Positions 35,373 to 46,174 of a stretch of DNA of 64,000 bases are shown piece by piece. The position numbers and the translations under genes are program-made. Source of the DNA: Paragyromitra xinjiangensis (taxonomy: Eukaryota; Ascomycota; Pezizomycetes; Pezizales; Discinaceae); NCBI GenBank assembly GCA_038503065.1, contig JBCAMK010000011.1, positions 248,001-312,000 of the forward strand. Reading direction: 5' to 3'. Position 1 is the first letter of the stretch. Each line of letters starts with the position of its first letter. The notes beneath the pieces were generated by a model. That model saw only the letters and a list, made by a program, of their open reading frames with translations. It searched no databases and was not told the DNA's origin.

Positions 35373-36928
35373 TCGATTGCCCTCGCCAAATCTAGACACA
35401 TCGGACGGGATTTGGCCTTATGAAGTAATAGCTACTCTTGAGTGAGGGGAAACGTCCGTGCTGGTTTGCGTCGGAAAATAAAACGAATTAAGAACACGGG
35501 GTAGAGTTTAGCGTTAAAGTCACGTATCTCCATAGCACAGTCGCAATATTAACAAGAGCGCTAGCATACTCTACGGCAGTGGATCCTGTGACTAAACGAA
35601 AGCTTAGCCCTATCTCCCATAGACCCAAGCTCCACCAGGTAAACCAATCTCGACCGACAGATTTATCATCTAGTAATCCAAGCCCCTCCTGTTTTTGTTA
35701 TATAATGGCTGCTGGAAGTATCCTCCTAAGTTGCCAGGGAATTCTTTGCGGATCCTTTCGGACTTCTCAGGCTTGAGAGATTTCTTAAGGATGTACCCTC
35801 GAGGTGGTTTTAGAAGACATGAGCTCTTGGTTTCTATGTTTCTTGACGCGGTAGTATGGTTCGTATCTACCACCTTTGTAGCGGAAGCCTAGCTAGCTAA
35901 GTCGCTAGTAGAGAGTAAAGTTCATACAATTATTCTATCTTTCGCGAACCATGAGGTCGACCTTCGTATAGAGCAAAACCCGAGAAGTGCGACATATACG
36001 GGACTTACCCATGGTTAAACCTTAGTACTCAAAGCTATTGCGCCCACTTATATGTAAAGCCTGAACGTGAATGAACTGCCAAAAGGAAATCTCGGTGGTG
36101 ATATCTGCATGTATGCAATAACGACTCGGAGCTCGGCGGCATAACTGGCATACCGCAAGGCAAAGAAATTGCGCCTCATAGATTGAAGCTTGCGCCGTAA
36201 TTTTACATTCAAAGTTAAGCCCCTGAGTATACTTTATATAACACCTCCAGGACCGAAAAAACTCCCGAGCACCGAGCTCTAAATGCCGAACACCGAGCAC
36301 CGAGACCCCGGCAAACTTTAGGTGTTGTCTCAAACTCTCTTTCAGCCGTGTGCCATAGGAGCCTCTCGTAGATACGTGTAGGGCTAGGCATGAGGCTAGG
36401 CTCATGCATTCTAATCACAAAAGCTTGTCACGTCCACTGCGGCAAGATCGCAGCCACAACACAGCCAATCAAACCACCAAATATCACTCGGATTACTAAC
36501 CACAGCCCGGTCGCACACATGAACCATCACTCGTCCAGCGATCGTTTACCTCTTTTCTAAAAAGAATAAAAATAAACCAGGACCAATCTCTACGGATCGA
36601 GGCGTTCTCGAAGTTTCGGCTCGTCCCGAACCAATCGGAATCACGATCAAATCTAAGACCGCCACGCATGCTTGGCAACCAAGACACGAACGACGCGGCC
36701 TCACGACAGCGGAGCATTGCTGGCCGAGTACCGAATCAACACTCGTATTTCGAGACAGGGATCAGTCAATATCATTGGTTTATAGATTTGAAGCCGCATA
36801 ATGCTGTCTGCAGAGGCCATCATAAAAGCGCATCGAGCCAGCGTTCTGATGCCTAGGCTTCTTCGTTCATCTTCCTTCACTATAAAAGCTTGGCTATCGA
36901 AAATACCTATCATCGTCAAATAGCAAAA
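35373..36928. other. Intergenic, no gene recognised
   Basis: No supportable gene. TATAAAAG at about 36881 is a likely TATA element for the gene starting at 36929. Confidence 0.5.
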
Positions 36929-37589
36929 ATGAAGTTCTCAATCTCTGTTTCTCTTGTTTTATCCTCGCTTTTTTTGTTCGTCAACTCTCAGACTTCGTAC
37001 CCAGATTGTGTGAGCTCCTCTTGTGCGCCATTCCAGACTACTGCCCTTTCACAATGCAATTACGATATTTCCTCGACTTCCGATGCTACCGTGGCTCAAA
37101 CGCAGTGTATTTGCGCCATGAGCAATTACCAGGCGGTTTTCGAGCCGTATGTACCACATACCCAGTCTCTACGTCTGCTCCGTGTTACTGACCTGACATA
37201 GTTGTGCCGAGTGTGTTGATTTGAGCCCAGATCCCTCAGTCCCAGCCGCTTTCAGGTCGATTTGCGACGATTCATCATCATCATCGAGCTCCGGGAGTGC
37301 CAGTAGTAGCCCAACCTCTAGCGCCAGTTCCTCCAGTAGACCATCAAGCACTAGAACGACTTCAACAACTACTTCAAGCAGCGAGTCAAGCTCAACAAGT
37401 TCTCATTCTACCAGTTCAATCACGACTACGACTGCCACAACCACTACGAGCAGCACAAGCTCGACCACAAGCAATCCTTCGTCGCTGAGACTCCATATCC
37501 CGAACCCGTCCAGTACTGGTGCAGCTCATACCATGGCCCCGGCGATCGGGTTGGCGATGGCTTTGTTGGTGGCTCAGGCTGGATTGTAG
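36929..37589 (+). CDS. GPI-anchored Cys-rich, Ser/Thr-rich wall protein
   Basis: Two exons, 36929-37146 and 37202-37589, joined by a 55-bp intron (GTATGT...CATAG), give 606 nt or 201 aa. The signal peptide is MKFSISVSLVLSSLFLFVNS. An ectodomain with eight Cys follows (DCVSSSC, QCNY, QCIC, CAEC, SIC), a spacing seen in small fungal GPI proteins related to CFEM-like modules. About 90 residues are nearly all Ser/Thr, which would be heavily O-mannosylated. The tail ends in a hydrophobic GPI signal (TMAPAIGLAMALLVAQAGL). It is predicted to be bound to the plasma membrane or wall glucan. TATAAAAG lies about 45 bp upstream of the start. The frames on the other strand and in other phases across the Ser-rich region are shadows. 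Confidence 0.85.
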
Positions 37590-38485
37590 CCTTGAGTTGT
37601 GGTCTATGTTTTCTGGCTTCTCGATCTTGTCGATAATGGGGTGGTTGTGGAGTGGGTGAAAGCGGGGTCAAAGGGTGGGCTATACTTAGGACTTGGACAA
37701 CAGCTAATGTTTACTTTTGTTTGGCGTGCATACCTTTGCCTTTTTTTCTTTATTATATAAGGAGTTTTTTCTTCTTTTTTTCCTGTGCATCAATATTTTT
37801 CTTGGGCGATGCTAAACAACTCTCTTTTGTATTTAGTTTATTTTATTAGTTAATTACTTTCTGGTTAATACAACATATCGGGTTCCTCTTGGTGTTACTA
37901 TTTTTGGTTGTCATGGATTTTGTGGGGGCGGAATATTCCGCTGGGGAGATCTACTGACTCGAGCATCATGATATCGCAGGTATATAGCGTCTCACTTGTT
38001 TGACTGGCAATGCGACGCTTGAAATGTTGCATGCTCTGAACGCTTGGTTCATTAGCTAGAATAATGCCAGTTCGTTCAGCTTCGTTTAGGGCAAATACAA
38101 ATTGTCTCAGCTGGCTTTCGACAGGATTGAAAGTGCCAAGGCTTCACGCAGATACGAGATCAGACGAAACAAGGACTGAGCACCTGTTGGATTGACAAGG
38201 ATCGACCGACTTCAGCGCACAGTTTGGGTCAAAGACGCGTTTCAGCAGTCTCTCCAGCAAATCAGACGCGTTTGCTCGCTCAGCTATGACCAGGGAGTCA
38301 CCCCGCAGATCATCGTGCAGTCAAAGTGTTAGGTGAGGCTGAACAAGCGAGAGCCAACCTTGCTGTCACCTGAGTCTGCTACCTGAACCCTTCTACAGCT
38401 CCCAGTATAAAGACGGGTCCGTATTCCTCTCCGTCTGCTGGTGTATCAGCACTGTTATCCATACTCAAAAAGATACTAGATAGTA
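37590..38485. other. Intergenic; promoter region of the DUF4139 gene
   Basis: T-rich tract at 37738-37800 after the GPI-protein gene. CAGTATAAAGACG near 38402 is a TATA-like box for the gene at 38486. No further gene seen. Confidence 0.5.
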
Positions 38486-41012
38486 ATGGCTTCTATAGCA
38501 GACGACACCATCCACAAGCAGTCGTTCTCAATTGACGACCTTGCAACTAGGAGCGTCACGCTGTACCCAACACGTGCTGCTATTGTGCGTGACATTGAGA
38601 ATGTAACCATCAAGGTCAGTGCATCCATCTATCCGTCCAACCCCATCGTTAATCTATCAGTCCATCAATCACATCTTAAGCTATCTGAATCTCCCCCGCT
38701 AACACCGTCTAAAGCCTGGCCACAATGAGATCACTCTCCATAATCTCACTCCTCAAGCCGATGAGCACTCCATCAAGGTCGAAGGCCACGGCACGACTGC
38801 TTTGATAACCGATATGACCGTCGACCTGGTCCCCAACTACCGTTTCAGCAGCTCCGCGGACTCGGACTCTGAAGATGAGTCGGACGAAGAACTACCCAAG
38901 AACCCTGAGCTCGAACAGCTTACACAGGATATCAAAATCATTCGCGCGCAACTGGACGATGCTGACGAGAGTCGGACATCCGCCACTAAGCAATTGAATT
39001 ACCTGGATCAGCTTACTGCCAGTTTGACTACGAGTCGGAATACCGCCACTACTGGTGTGATGGTAGGATCGGTGGAGGAAATGGCCGACAACCTGAAGCG
39101 CTATTCTGTCCACCGGAAGACAATCTATGAAGCGTTCAAGGAGGCACAAGCAACCTGCGCCGAATTGAATGAAGAGCTTAACGAGAAAGTCAAGAAGCAG
39201 ACCAAGGCTCAGGATGCCTGGAACAAATCCCTCCAGAGGGCGGAGAGGGCAAAGGAGGGGCATGTTCGCCAGAAACTGCATGAGCGTCATGAAAAGCAGG
39301 AGCAAAAGCTGGAAGTACCCCGCTTCGTTTATCGCATCAGGATTAGCATCGAATTAGAGACTCTCCCGGCAGATACCCATGCCATTATTTCCTCTGTCGC
39401 AACCGGAAAACCTGCGAAGGAGGAAGACGATGAGCCTCCAGCAGGATCGACAGGCCCTAGTCTAAGGATATCTTACATCACGGGTGGCGCATCCTGGACG
39501 CCGCGTTATGACCTCCGTTTGGATACCATTTCGGGTACGGGTACCCTTATATATCGCGCCCATTTCTTCAATCGCACCGGCGAGATATGGCGCAACGCAA
39601 AACTCACACTCTCGACTAGCCAAACATCATTCAGTGGGTTGGAGGACAAGGTTCCGTGGATGGACTCGTGGCGCATCACACTACGCAAGCGAGGGACATA
39701 CGGAGCAGAAAAAGATGGAGGCTTGTACTCTGCGAAAGAGAAAGAACTCAAAGAAGAGAAGTCGAGAAGACGCAAAGAGGAGATTGATCAAACAGCCAAG
39801 GAACCAGCATATGTGTTTCAGTACCCCGAACCAAGAGTATTACGGGAGCTTCCGGAGCTGTCTCAACAATCCTTTTCTGCACCTCCTCCCCCACTGCTTA
39901 AATTTGGACAATCGGCGTCAACACAAGTATACTACGATGCCTCTCCTAATCTTTCGGGAGCACGCGGGGCCGTAGAAGCGAGTGCTGCTCGGAGTGCAAG
40001 GCAGAGCACCATAGAATCTGTGGATCGGGGGGAACGGCTAGAATCTGTGGCTCACCACTTATCTCACGGAGGTTCTGCCTCATGGGCTAGCCAGGTTAAA
40101 TCGAAAAAACGGATGTCACGGGGAGCGAGTATTAGAATCTCAGCGATCAGTGCGATTTCAGGATCTAGTGCTGGCGTGGGGGCTGACGATCCCTATAACT
40201 CCGACCCATCTGATGACGAAGATGACTCTGCAACTCTTAATCCCCATCAGAAGATGGGTCTTGCCGCTAGCTCCCCCGAGTCGTATGGTTTAACAACCAC
40301 CTATGATTTACCAGGGCTCCGCACTATCCCGCCATCTAAGCTGCTCCGCCGTCACGTTATCACAGAGATCAACCTCCCTCACGTTGAGTTTTATCATATC
40401 TCTGTCCCAAAACTTCGCGCGACAGCATTTCTCAAAGCACGCGTTCGGAACCCATCCAATACGCCGTTACTTCGGGGACCAGTCGGACTCACGCTCGATG
40501 GCTCCTTCCTCGGGAACTCGACCGTTCCTCGATGCGCACCAGACGAGCACTTTGAACTCGGTCTTGGTGTTGATGAGGAGGTACTTATTAATTACCGCAA
40601 GCCTGTCAGAACAGTCGCGACTCAGGGGATGCTAGTTAAGGAGCAGGTCGTTACCTACGAACGCTGCGTACGCATCCATAATGTGCGCGGGAACCCTGTC
40701 AGATTGGTGATATTCGATCAAGTCCCCGTGAGTGAAGATGAGCGTTTAAGAGTCGCTGTTTTAAAACCGAGGGGATTAAAGTTTGCCGGAGATCTAGTGA
40801 GGGTTTCTGGAAGCGGTTCGAGCTTCTCGAATCCTAGCCCTACGGCTCCGGTGGCGGGGAAAAGTCCGGTTGGAAAGGATTATGTGCAGGCGGAGATAAG
40901 GAAGGGTGGGGAGATTCGATGGGAGGTCTTCATTGGGGGTGGGAAGGATGCAGTGTTGCCGTTGGAGTATGAGGCGAGATTACCGGGTGGGGAGGTTATT
41001 TTTGGACTGTGA
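38486..41012 (+). CDS. DUF4140/DUF4139 (mucoidy inhibitor A-like) protein
   Basis: Two exons, 38486-38614 and 38715-41012, around a 100-bp intron (GTCAGT...AAAG), give 2427 nt or 808 aa. Splicing joins NVTIK to PGHNEITLHNL, the usual DUF4140 start (Val-rich strand then PGH). Residues of about 85-200 form a coiled coil (LEQLTQDIKIIRAQLDDADE, then KKQTKAQDAWNK). The DUF4139 part has LRISYITGGASWTPRYDLRL and IYRAHFFNRTGEIW, the most conserved motif of the family. A Ser-rich, probably disordered insert follows. The last third returns to beta structure (TFLKARVRNPSNTPLLRGP, FLGNSTVP, ELGLGVDEEVLINYRKP, VFIGGGKDAVLPLEYEARLPGGE). There is no signal peptide. The family is widespread in fungi and bacteria; its biochemical role is unknown. 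Confidence 0.92.
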
Positions 41013-41443
41013 AATGGATAAAGGTTGAGCCTGTTGGGGTTCGGTTTGATTATTTCGTTTGGTGGGTTGAAGGTTCTGTTTGGATTTTGGGGAGGTTTTT
41101 TTAATGTACCTTGCTAGGGGGAAATGCCATCCTGCCGTGTTACATTTGATGGTCTCTATGGGAATTCTAGAGGGACAATCGAATATGCAATAATCAGCGT
41201 AGTGGAAATCCTAGTTCACCCCTATAAGCCTTTAGTCTTGTGTCGGCACCAAAAATTATTTATTTCTCTTACAGCAAAACTCCAAACCTTGAAGAGGTTA
41301 GGAGTAGGGAATGAAATGGGTAGACCACCCTGCATAAATCTGGTTGGCAACGTCAGCGTGGGAGTACAATAGCGGAGCCTCCCACAGCATACCCTCAAGC
41401 TCTCTGCACTACACTAGATCAGGAAACCTACTCCTATGCTACG
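41013..41443. other. 3' flank of DUF4139 gene, no gene
   Basis: Nothing supportable beyond probable 3' UTR with poly-T. Confidence 0.4.
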
Positions 41444-41706
41444 TACAGTCACTCCTGGCCACTCGACGAAACTGGGCATTTGACGAAACTCACTGCGAAA
41501 AAGCGAAAAACTATGAGCCCCCAGGCTTCAAGTCAGGAAACAGCGGGGCCCGGGCCCAGTTAGCAACAAATCTCATTTGTACAATATTTTGAGCCATCAT
41601 GTAGTTGGAGTTTTTGCAAAAATTCGAGAGAGTTGTAAGAGTGTCCTAAACGACGACCTTTGTTCGTCAAATGGCCAGTTTCGTCGAGTGGCCGGGAGTG
41701 ACTGTA
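41444..41706. mobile_element. MITE with 44-bp inverted ends
   Basis: The left end TACAGTCACTCC then GGCCACTCGACGAAACTGG is repeated inverted at the right end (CCAGTTTCGTCGAGTGGCC then GGGAGTGACTGTA). Only about two of 44 positions differ. The core is non-coding, 263 bp overall. Confidence 0.85.
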
Positions 41707-41870
41707 GGGACGCGAGAGAACAGCCTGGGCGGATGTTCGAATGCCGGTCGATTTTTGACTAGTTTTGGCCAATCAGGGATTTGGTACAAATAGAAACGGG
41801 TAATTTTTGCTAGTGCCACTCTGATCAGCACTCGAATATCCGCCCGGACTGTTCTCTCGCGTTCCTACGG
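41703..41870. mobile_element. Second MITE abutting the first, about 168 bp
   Basis: Left arm TGTAGGGACGCGAGAGAACA then GCGGATGTTCGA, right arm inverted (TCGAATATCCGCCCGGAC then TGTTCTCTCGCGTTCCTACG). It begins exactly where the first MITE ends, sharing about 4 bp (TGTA). Confidence 0.8.
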
Positions 41871-42916
41871 TATGAACTGGAACGCCAGCTCAGGCCAGCT
41901 AGGCCTCAAATATCCTGTGAAAAATCGATAAATTACCTTATGGGTATATTAAGGGCTCTCAGGTTTGTTTGACGGCGCTCCATCCCTCCCCTCTGGGATT
42001 GTCTGGGTAAATACTGGTAGGAACTGTTACTTCTGCGTCTGGCTTGTACCCGCGTGCACTCTAGATAATAGGTGTTTAAGGTTAGGGTTCACGTGCTAAT
42101 CAACACTATACCTAGGTAGTGAGACAGCCTTCCTTCGACATTACAATAGGGGAAACGTGTAGTAGATCAATTTGTTGGACGGTCGTACTCCGTACAGACT
42201 CGAATTTATAGAAAAAATCTCCACATATCCCCGCCTGATCAGGAAGCCTGTTTCTGGCACGTCACGTGACCCGACTTTGCGAGTGACTACTCATGACTCG
42301 CACCTAACTGGTGAAACAGGGGCTGATGTAGATCAGGATGGTTTCTCGATTTTGTCTTCTATCAGCATCTTCTTGCTTCTACGCCTCAAGGTTCTGTTCC
42401 GGGGCTGATCGATATCTTGGGTCTTCTCACTGCGGTATTTCTATCTTTATACATATTCCACCCATTGACCTTTCGCCACGTGTGAGACGTGGATAAAACA
42501 CTGCATTTTGTCTCGACGCGATGTTAAAATGGTTTTTGGGATGTTAGGAAAGTATTCTGTGGTTAACCGCATGACGTATTGACTGGGTGGCTGTGTGGGT
42601 GGTATCTCTACCGGGGATTGTGAGTCGTAACTGTGGTGATATTTTTGGGGCCACTCTATATAAGGCTAGCTATTCCCCCTCTTGTTGATTGATTGATTAG
42701 TTCATTAAATTCCCCTCTTATCACATAGAAGCAAAAAAAAAAGTCCCGACGCCTAGCAGGTTTCACGTATAACCTCATCCTAAAATCTTATTCTGATTGC
42801 ACTAGCTGGCCATGGTCTAGTACAATTTTGAACCTCCAACAAGCCCGCCCAAAGATAAACATCTCTTCAATAATTGAGATTCTGTTTATTAGTAGTATAG
42901 CGAATTACCAAATTCA
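41871..42916. other. Intergenic, no gene recognised
   Basis: No supportable gene. GGTTAGGGTTC telomere-like unit near 42079; TATATAAGG near 42657; TGATTGATTGATT near 42684; A9 run near 42733. Confidence 0.45.
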
Positions 42917-43200
42917 CTAGAGCGGTGAAAACTGCTGAATCGACTCCGAATCGGCGGTTCTAAGCTTCCGAATTGACTGTTGAATTGACTGCCGAATAGA
43001 CTGCCTGCCTGCCTCCGAACCCCGTGCTTTCCTGCTTCCGAATCGACTGCTTGCCTGCCTCCGCATCGACTGCTGAATCGACTGCTGAATCAGCCGCCTG
43101 TCTGCCTCCGAATTGGCTGTTTCCGAGCCTCCGAATCCACGGCTTAATTGGCTGTTTGCCTGCCTCCGAATCGACTGCCTGTCAAATCGACTCCACGGCA
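42917..43200. repeat. CCGAATC-GACTG minisatellite, copy 2
   Basis: Units such as CTGCCTGCCTCCGAATCGAC, TGCTGAATCGACT and CTGTTTCCGAGCCTCCGAA are repeated through about 280 bp. The vocabulary matches 1540-1725. Minus-strand reading gives SIQQSIRQ-like repeats. Confidence 0.75.
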
Positions 43201-43735
43201 AGCTTAGAATAGGAGGGGTAGGATGCGGCGGGGCAGGAAGGAGGATGCGGGGACTCGTTCGGTGTATATAGATCCATTAGATAGTCAATAATTATATTCA
43301 AAACAATTTTCTAAATCTGAGGGACAGCGTGACATCAGTGAATTGAGAAGGGTGACAGGTATAATTTATGCTCCTCCACAGCTCTCCATGGCATGTTAGG
43401 AGCGCCCATATCGATCTCCTAGTCTCCCGGAGTGCTTGCTGGCTCCTCCTGGTGCCTCCCTGAAGACTTGGTTGCCATTCGCTCCTTACGGGGGCGCGTT
43501 GCTACCAAAGTCCAATTAAGGATTTTCCGAAAATCTCGCTTAGCGACCTTAGCAAAAACCTTTCTGCGCCTACAAGATGTAATGAACTATTTTCACTTTG
43601 CTAGCGACTTGTAGCAGCATGTTAGTCAAAGAATATATATTTGATATACTCCAGGGTTGAATATTTTACTGGTCATGGTGGGTATTTCTAATTTCTTGAT
43701 TTATTGCGGTTCCCAACCCCATCTGTGACCACTAC

Positions 43736-43835
43736 CTGCCTCCACTACCTGCCTCCGCAACCACACAACCACACAACTACCTACCACTGGCGCAACCACC
43801 TACCACTGGCACAACCACTGGCACAAGTTTTTACT
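43736..43835. repeat. ACTACCTGCCTCC / CCACTGGCACAA short repeats
   Basis: A patch of short tandem words (CTACCTGCCTCC twice, CACAACCA several times, CTACCACTGGCGCAACCA twice). It lies just left of the LTR nest. Confidence 0.6.
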
Positions 43836-43935
43836 TATTTTGACATGCAGAGGATGATTTCTTCACAAGTACCCTTTGATAAATATGTCTTGGAACTTCA
43901 TCCTCGCTGGCACAGGAAGGTGTCCAGTAAGATAG

Positions 43936-44213
43936 TCTCAGGGAGCGAGGTTTCGTCAAGCCCTTCGGTATCCCCAAAGGTGAGCAGTGCTACTTGAAAG
44001 AGACTTTTGCTACAATGATAATACAATGTTTTCCACAGGCCTCACGTAGGGTAAGAATCGAGGTGATTCTGGGGGGTCACAGCGACAGCGACGATGATGT
44101 TTCTGAGGTAGAAACAGAGATGATATTTCTATAACAGTACGGTAGAAGTAAAGTAAGAAACGTTGCTTAAGGAAAGAAAGAAAAGAACAATCACAACCGC
44201 GGAAATCCATCGC
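43936..44213 (-). repeat. Truncated, diverged LTR (minus orientation)
   Basis: Inverted relative to the LTR at 44214-44631 and matching its last three quarters, with scattered substitutions and indels, for example near 44070 and 44140. The copy stops at the LTR position reading GCGAT in plus sense and is joined directly to the next LTR. Confidence 0.8.
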
Positions 44214-44631
44214 TTTCATGGATAGGGTCAGGCACATGTGCGGTGTTAAGGATTAGTTATTGTTTTATTTCGTTATGTTTCTTTGTGATTCGGTTGGGTT
44301 GTCTCGAATGGTTGAGTCATGGATGAGTCATAGAAAGGGGAAGATTGGGTATATAAGCGATGGATTTCCGCGGTTGTGACTGTTTCTTTCCTTTCTTTCT
44401 TTAAGTAACGTTTCTTACTGTACTTCTACTGTTATCGAAAGATCATCTCTGTTTCTACCTCAGAAACATCATCGTCGCTGTCGCTGTCATCCCCCCAGAA
44501 TCACCTCGATTCTTACCCTCCGTGAGGCCTGTGGAAAAACATTGTATTATCATTGTAGCGCAGTCTTTTTCAAGTAGCACTGCGCACCTTTGAGGATACC
44601 AAAGGGCTTGACGAGACCTCGCTCCCTGAGA
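44214..44631 (+). repeat. 5' LTR of element 1
   Basis: Matches 49777-50194 over all 418 bp with about two differences. Contains the promoter word GGGTATATAAGCG (TATA at about 44350). Confidence 0.9.
44350..44357 (+). promoter_or_regulatory. LTR TATA box
   Basis: TATATAAG within the 5' LTR, about 140 bp from its start, in the usual place for a retroelement promoter. Also present in the 3' LTR and in element 2's LTR. Confidence 0.6.
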
Positions 44632-44853
44632 TTACGTTACTTCCTCATCCACACCCCTCACCATAAGAACACACGCTCTATGGGCATTGCGTCGCGGATT
44701 TACCAATCCATCCTTCACCTTTTCCCTTGCACAACTGCCCGAAGAACCCTTGAACCAACGCTAGTTGTACCCGACTGGTTGGACCACGAATACCTAAGAA
44801 CCAACTCAACACACTCCACCATCTCCAAAATCACCTAAGGAAACATCTTTACC

Positions 44854-46089
44854 ATGTCGGCTGTACCTAACCCCGCGCCCTCCGATGCCCAAACATCCGC
44901 AACTTGGGATTTCCCAACCCAAGACCGTTTCGCTGAACTGGCTGGCACGGATATCGCTAGACTTTACCAAGATACCCGCGCCTATATCCATAGGCTTGAA
45001 CTACAAATCGAAGCAAGCGATGAAGCCCGTGAACATGCGGAACAAACCTTGGGCACGACCCAAATACAGCTCACCAACGCCAATGCAACCCTCCAACAAG
45101 CCAACCAAACCACTGACCGCTTACGAAGGGAAAGGGATCAAGCTCGCCTGGGAGCACAACGAGAATCACGTCCTCACTCCCCAGCACCACCTCCACCCCC
45201 CCCATTGGTAAGTCAACACCGGTCAGAAAAAATGCCCGACCCAGAGAAGTTCGATGGGTCTCGCGATAAACTCCCCGGCTTTGTTCTCCAGCTCCGCTCC
45301 AAGCTATCGGTCAATAACGATCGCTTCACCAACGAGAATAATAAGATTCTCTATACCATCAATCGTTTGGAGGGGGCTGCTCTTGAACAAGTCCGTCACA
45401 CTGTCCTCCCTAATGGGACAACCACTTGGACCAACGCCACTGAACTCATTGCTGCCCTGGAAACCGCCTTTGGCGACCCCGACCCAACCGGAACAGCAAG
45501 GAGGGAACTCCACCAACTGAAACAAGGAAAGAGGGAGTTCTCCGCCTACCTGGCAGATTTCCAACGCATCATGGGACGCCTTCAGTATGGGGAAACCGCG
45601 AAAATGGACGCCTTGGAATATGGGATCTCGGAGGAATTGAAGGAAGCAATAGTTGTTATAGTAGATCCCCCTACCACCTTCAACACCTTCACTTCGCTCC
45701 TCCTCCGGTTAGATAATCGTATCAGGGCCCGCAAGGAGGAAAAAAAAAATACCAACCGAAACAACATGGGACAATTTGTCGCCCCCGCTCCTGCCTCCTT
45801 TACCCCTCATCCTTCCCACACCCCGGGAGGGCTGGCCCCCATGGACCTTTCCTTTGGAAGAACCAGCAATATGGACCGCCCCGCACCAGATCAACAGTTC
45901 ACCATGATTAACGGACGAAAAAAGCTTTCGGATCTCAAGAAACAGTGGCGTCGGTCCACTGGCAAATGTATGTTTTGTGCGGGCGAAAACCACTCCTACG
46001 CCAACTGCCCCTCAGCGCCAAAAAAACCCGCAATGAGGGGAGCCCTGGTTAATACAGCTCATGAGCGTCTTATCGTCGGGATCTGTTGA
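44854..46089 (+). CDS. Gag of element 1 (C terminus altered)
   Basis: A 411-aa frame. A coiled-coil N part (RLELQIEASDEAREHAEQTL) leads into the retrotransposon gag core (MPDPEKFDGSRDKLPGF, LYTINRLEGAAL, FSAYLADFQRIMGRL). A zinc knuckle CX2CX4HX4C (CMFCAGENHSYANC) lies near the end. It would package element RNA. An indel near 46063 puts the last residues into the wrong frame. In element 2 the same region continues to a stop just after the slippery site at 46129, so the native gag probably ends SQSLNL. Confidence 0.88.
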   Translation: MSAVPNPAPSDAQTSATWDFPTQDRFAELAGTDIARLYQDTRAYIHRLELQIEASDEAREHAEQTLGTTQIQLTNANATLQQANQTTDRLRRERDQARLGAQRESRPHSPAPPPPPPLVSQHRSEKMPDPEKFDGSRDKLPGFVLQLRSKLSVNNDRFTNENNKILYTINRLEGAALEQVRHTVLPNGTTTWTNATELIAALETAFGDPDPTGTARRELHQLKQGKREFSAYLADFQRIMGRLQYGETAKMDALEYGISEELKEAIVVIVDPPTTFNTFTSLLLRLDNRIRARKEEKKNTNRNNMGQFVAPAPASFTPHPSHTPGGLAPMDLSFGRTSNMDRPAPDQQFTMINGRKKLSDLKKQWRRSTGKCMFCAGENHSYANCPSAPKKPAMRGALVNTAHERLIVGIC

Positions 46090-46128
46090 TCCATTGCCTT
46101 CTTTCACGGCTGGAGATATTTCTCAGTC

Positions 46129-46174
46129 TTTAAACTTGTAAAACCAGAGTCGCTATGTGACCCTGCTCTGGTTT
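46129..46174 (+). promoter_or_regulatory. Predicted -1 ribosomal frameshift signal (gag-pol, element 1)
   Basis: The heptamer TTTAAAC (46129-46135) reads T TTA AAC in the gag frame. A 5-nt spacer with the gag stop TAA follows. A perfect 9-bp stem is formed by AAACCAGAG (46141-46149) and CTCTGGTTT (46166-46174) around a 16-nt loop. Slipping back one base opens a frame running into the protease. Element 2 has the identical arrangement. Confidence 0.75.

Noticed and set aside
36022..36418. 127-codon minus-strand frame in the spacer before the GPI-protein gene
   Set aside because: No domain, signal or coding bias, and a second overlapping frame is equally long.
37221..37589. Separate Ser-rich gene starting after 37201
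   Set aside because: It is the second exon of the GPI-anchored protein; splicing at 37147-37201 restores the CAEC motif and a signal peptide upstream.
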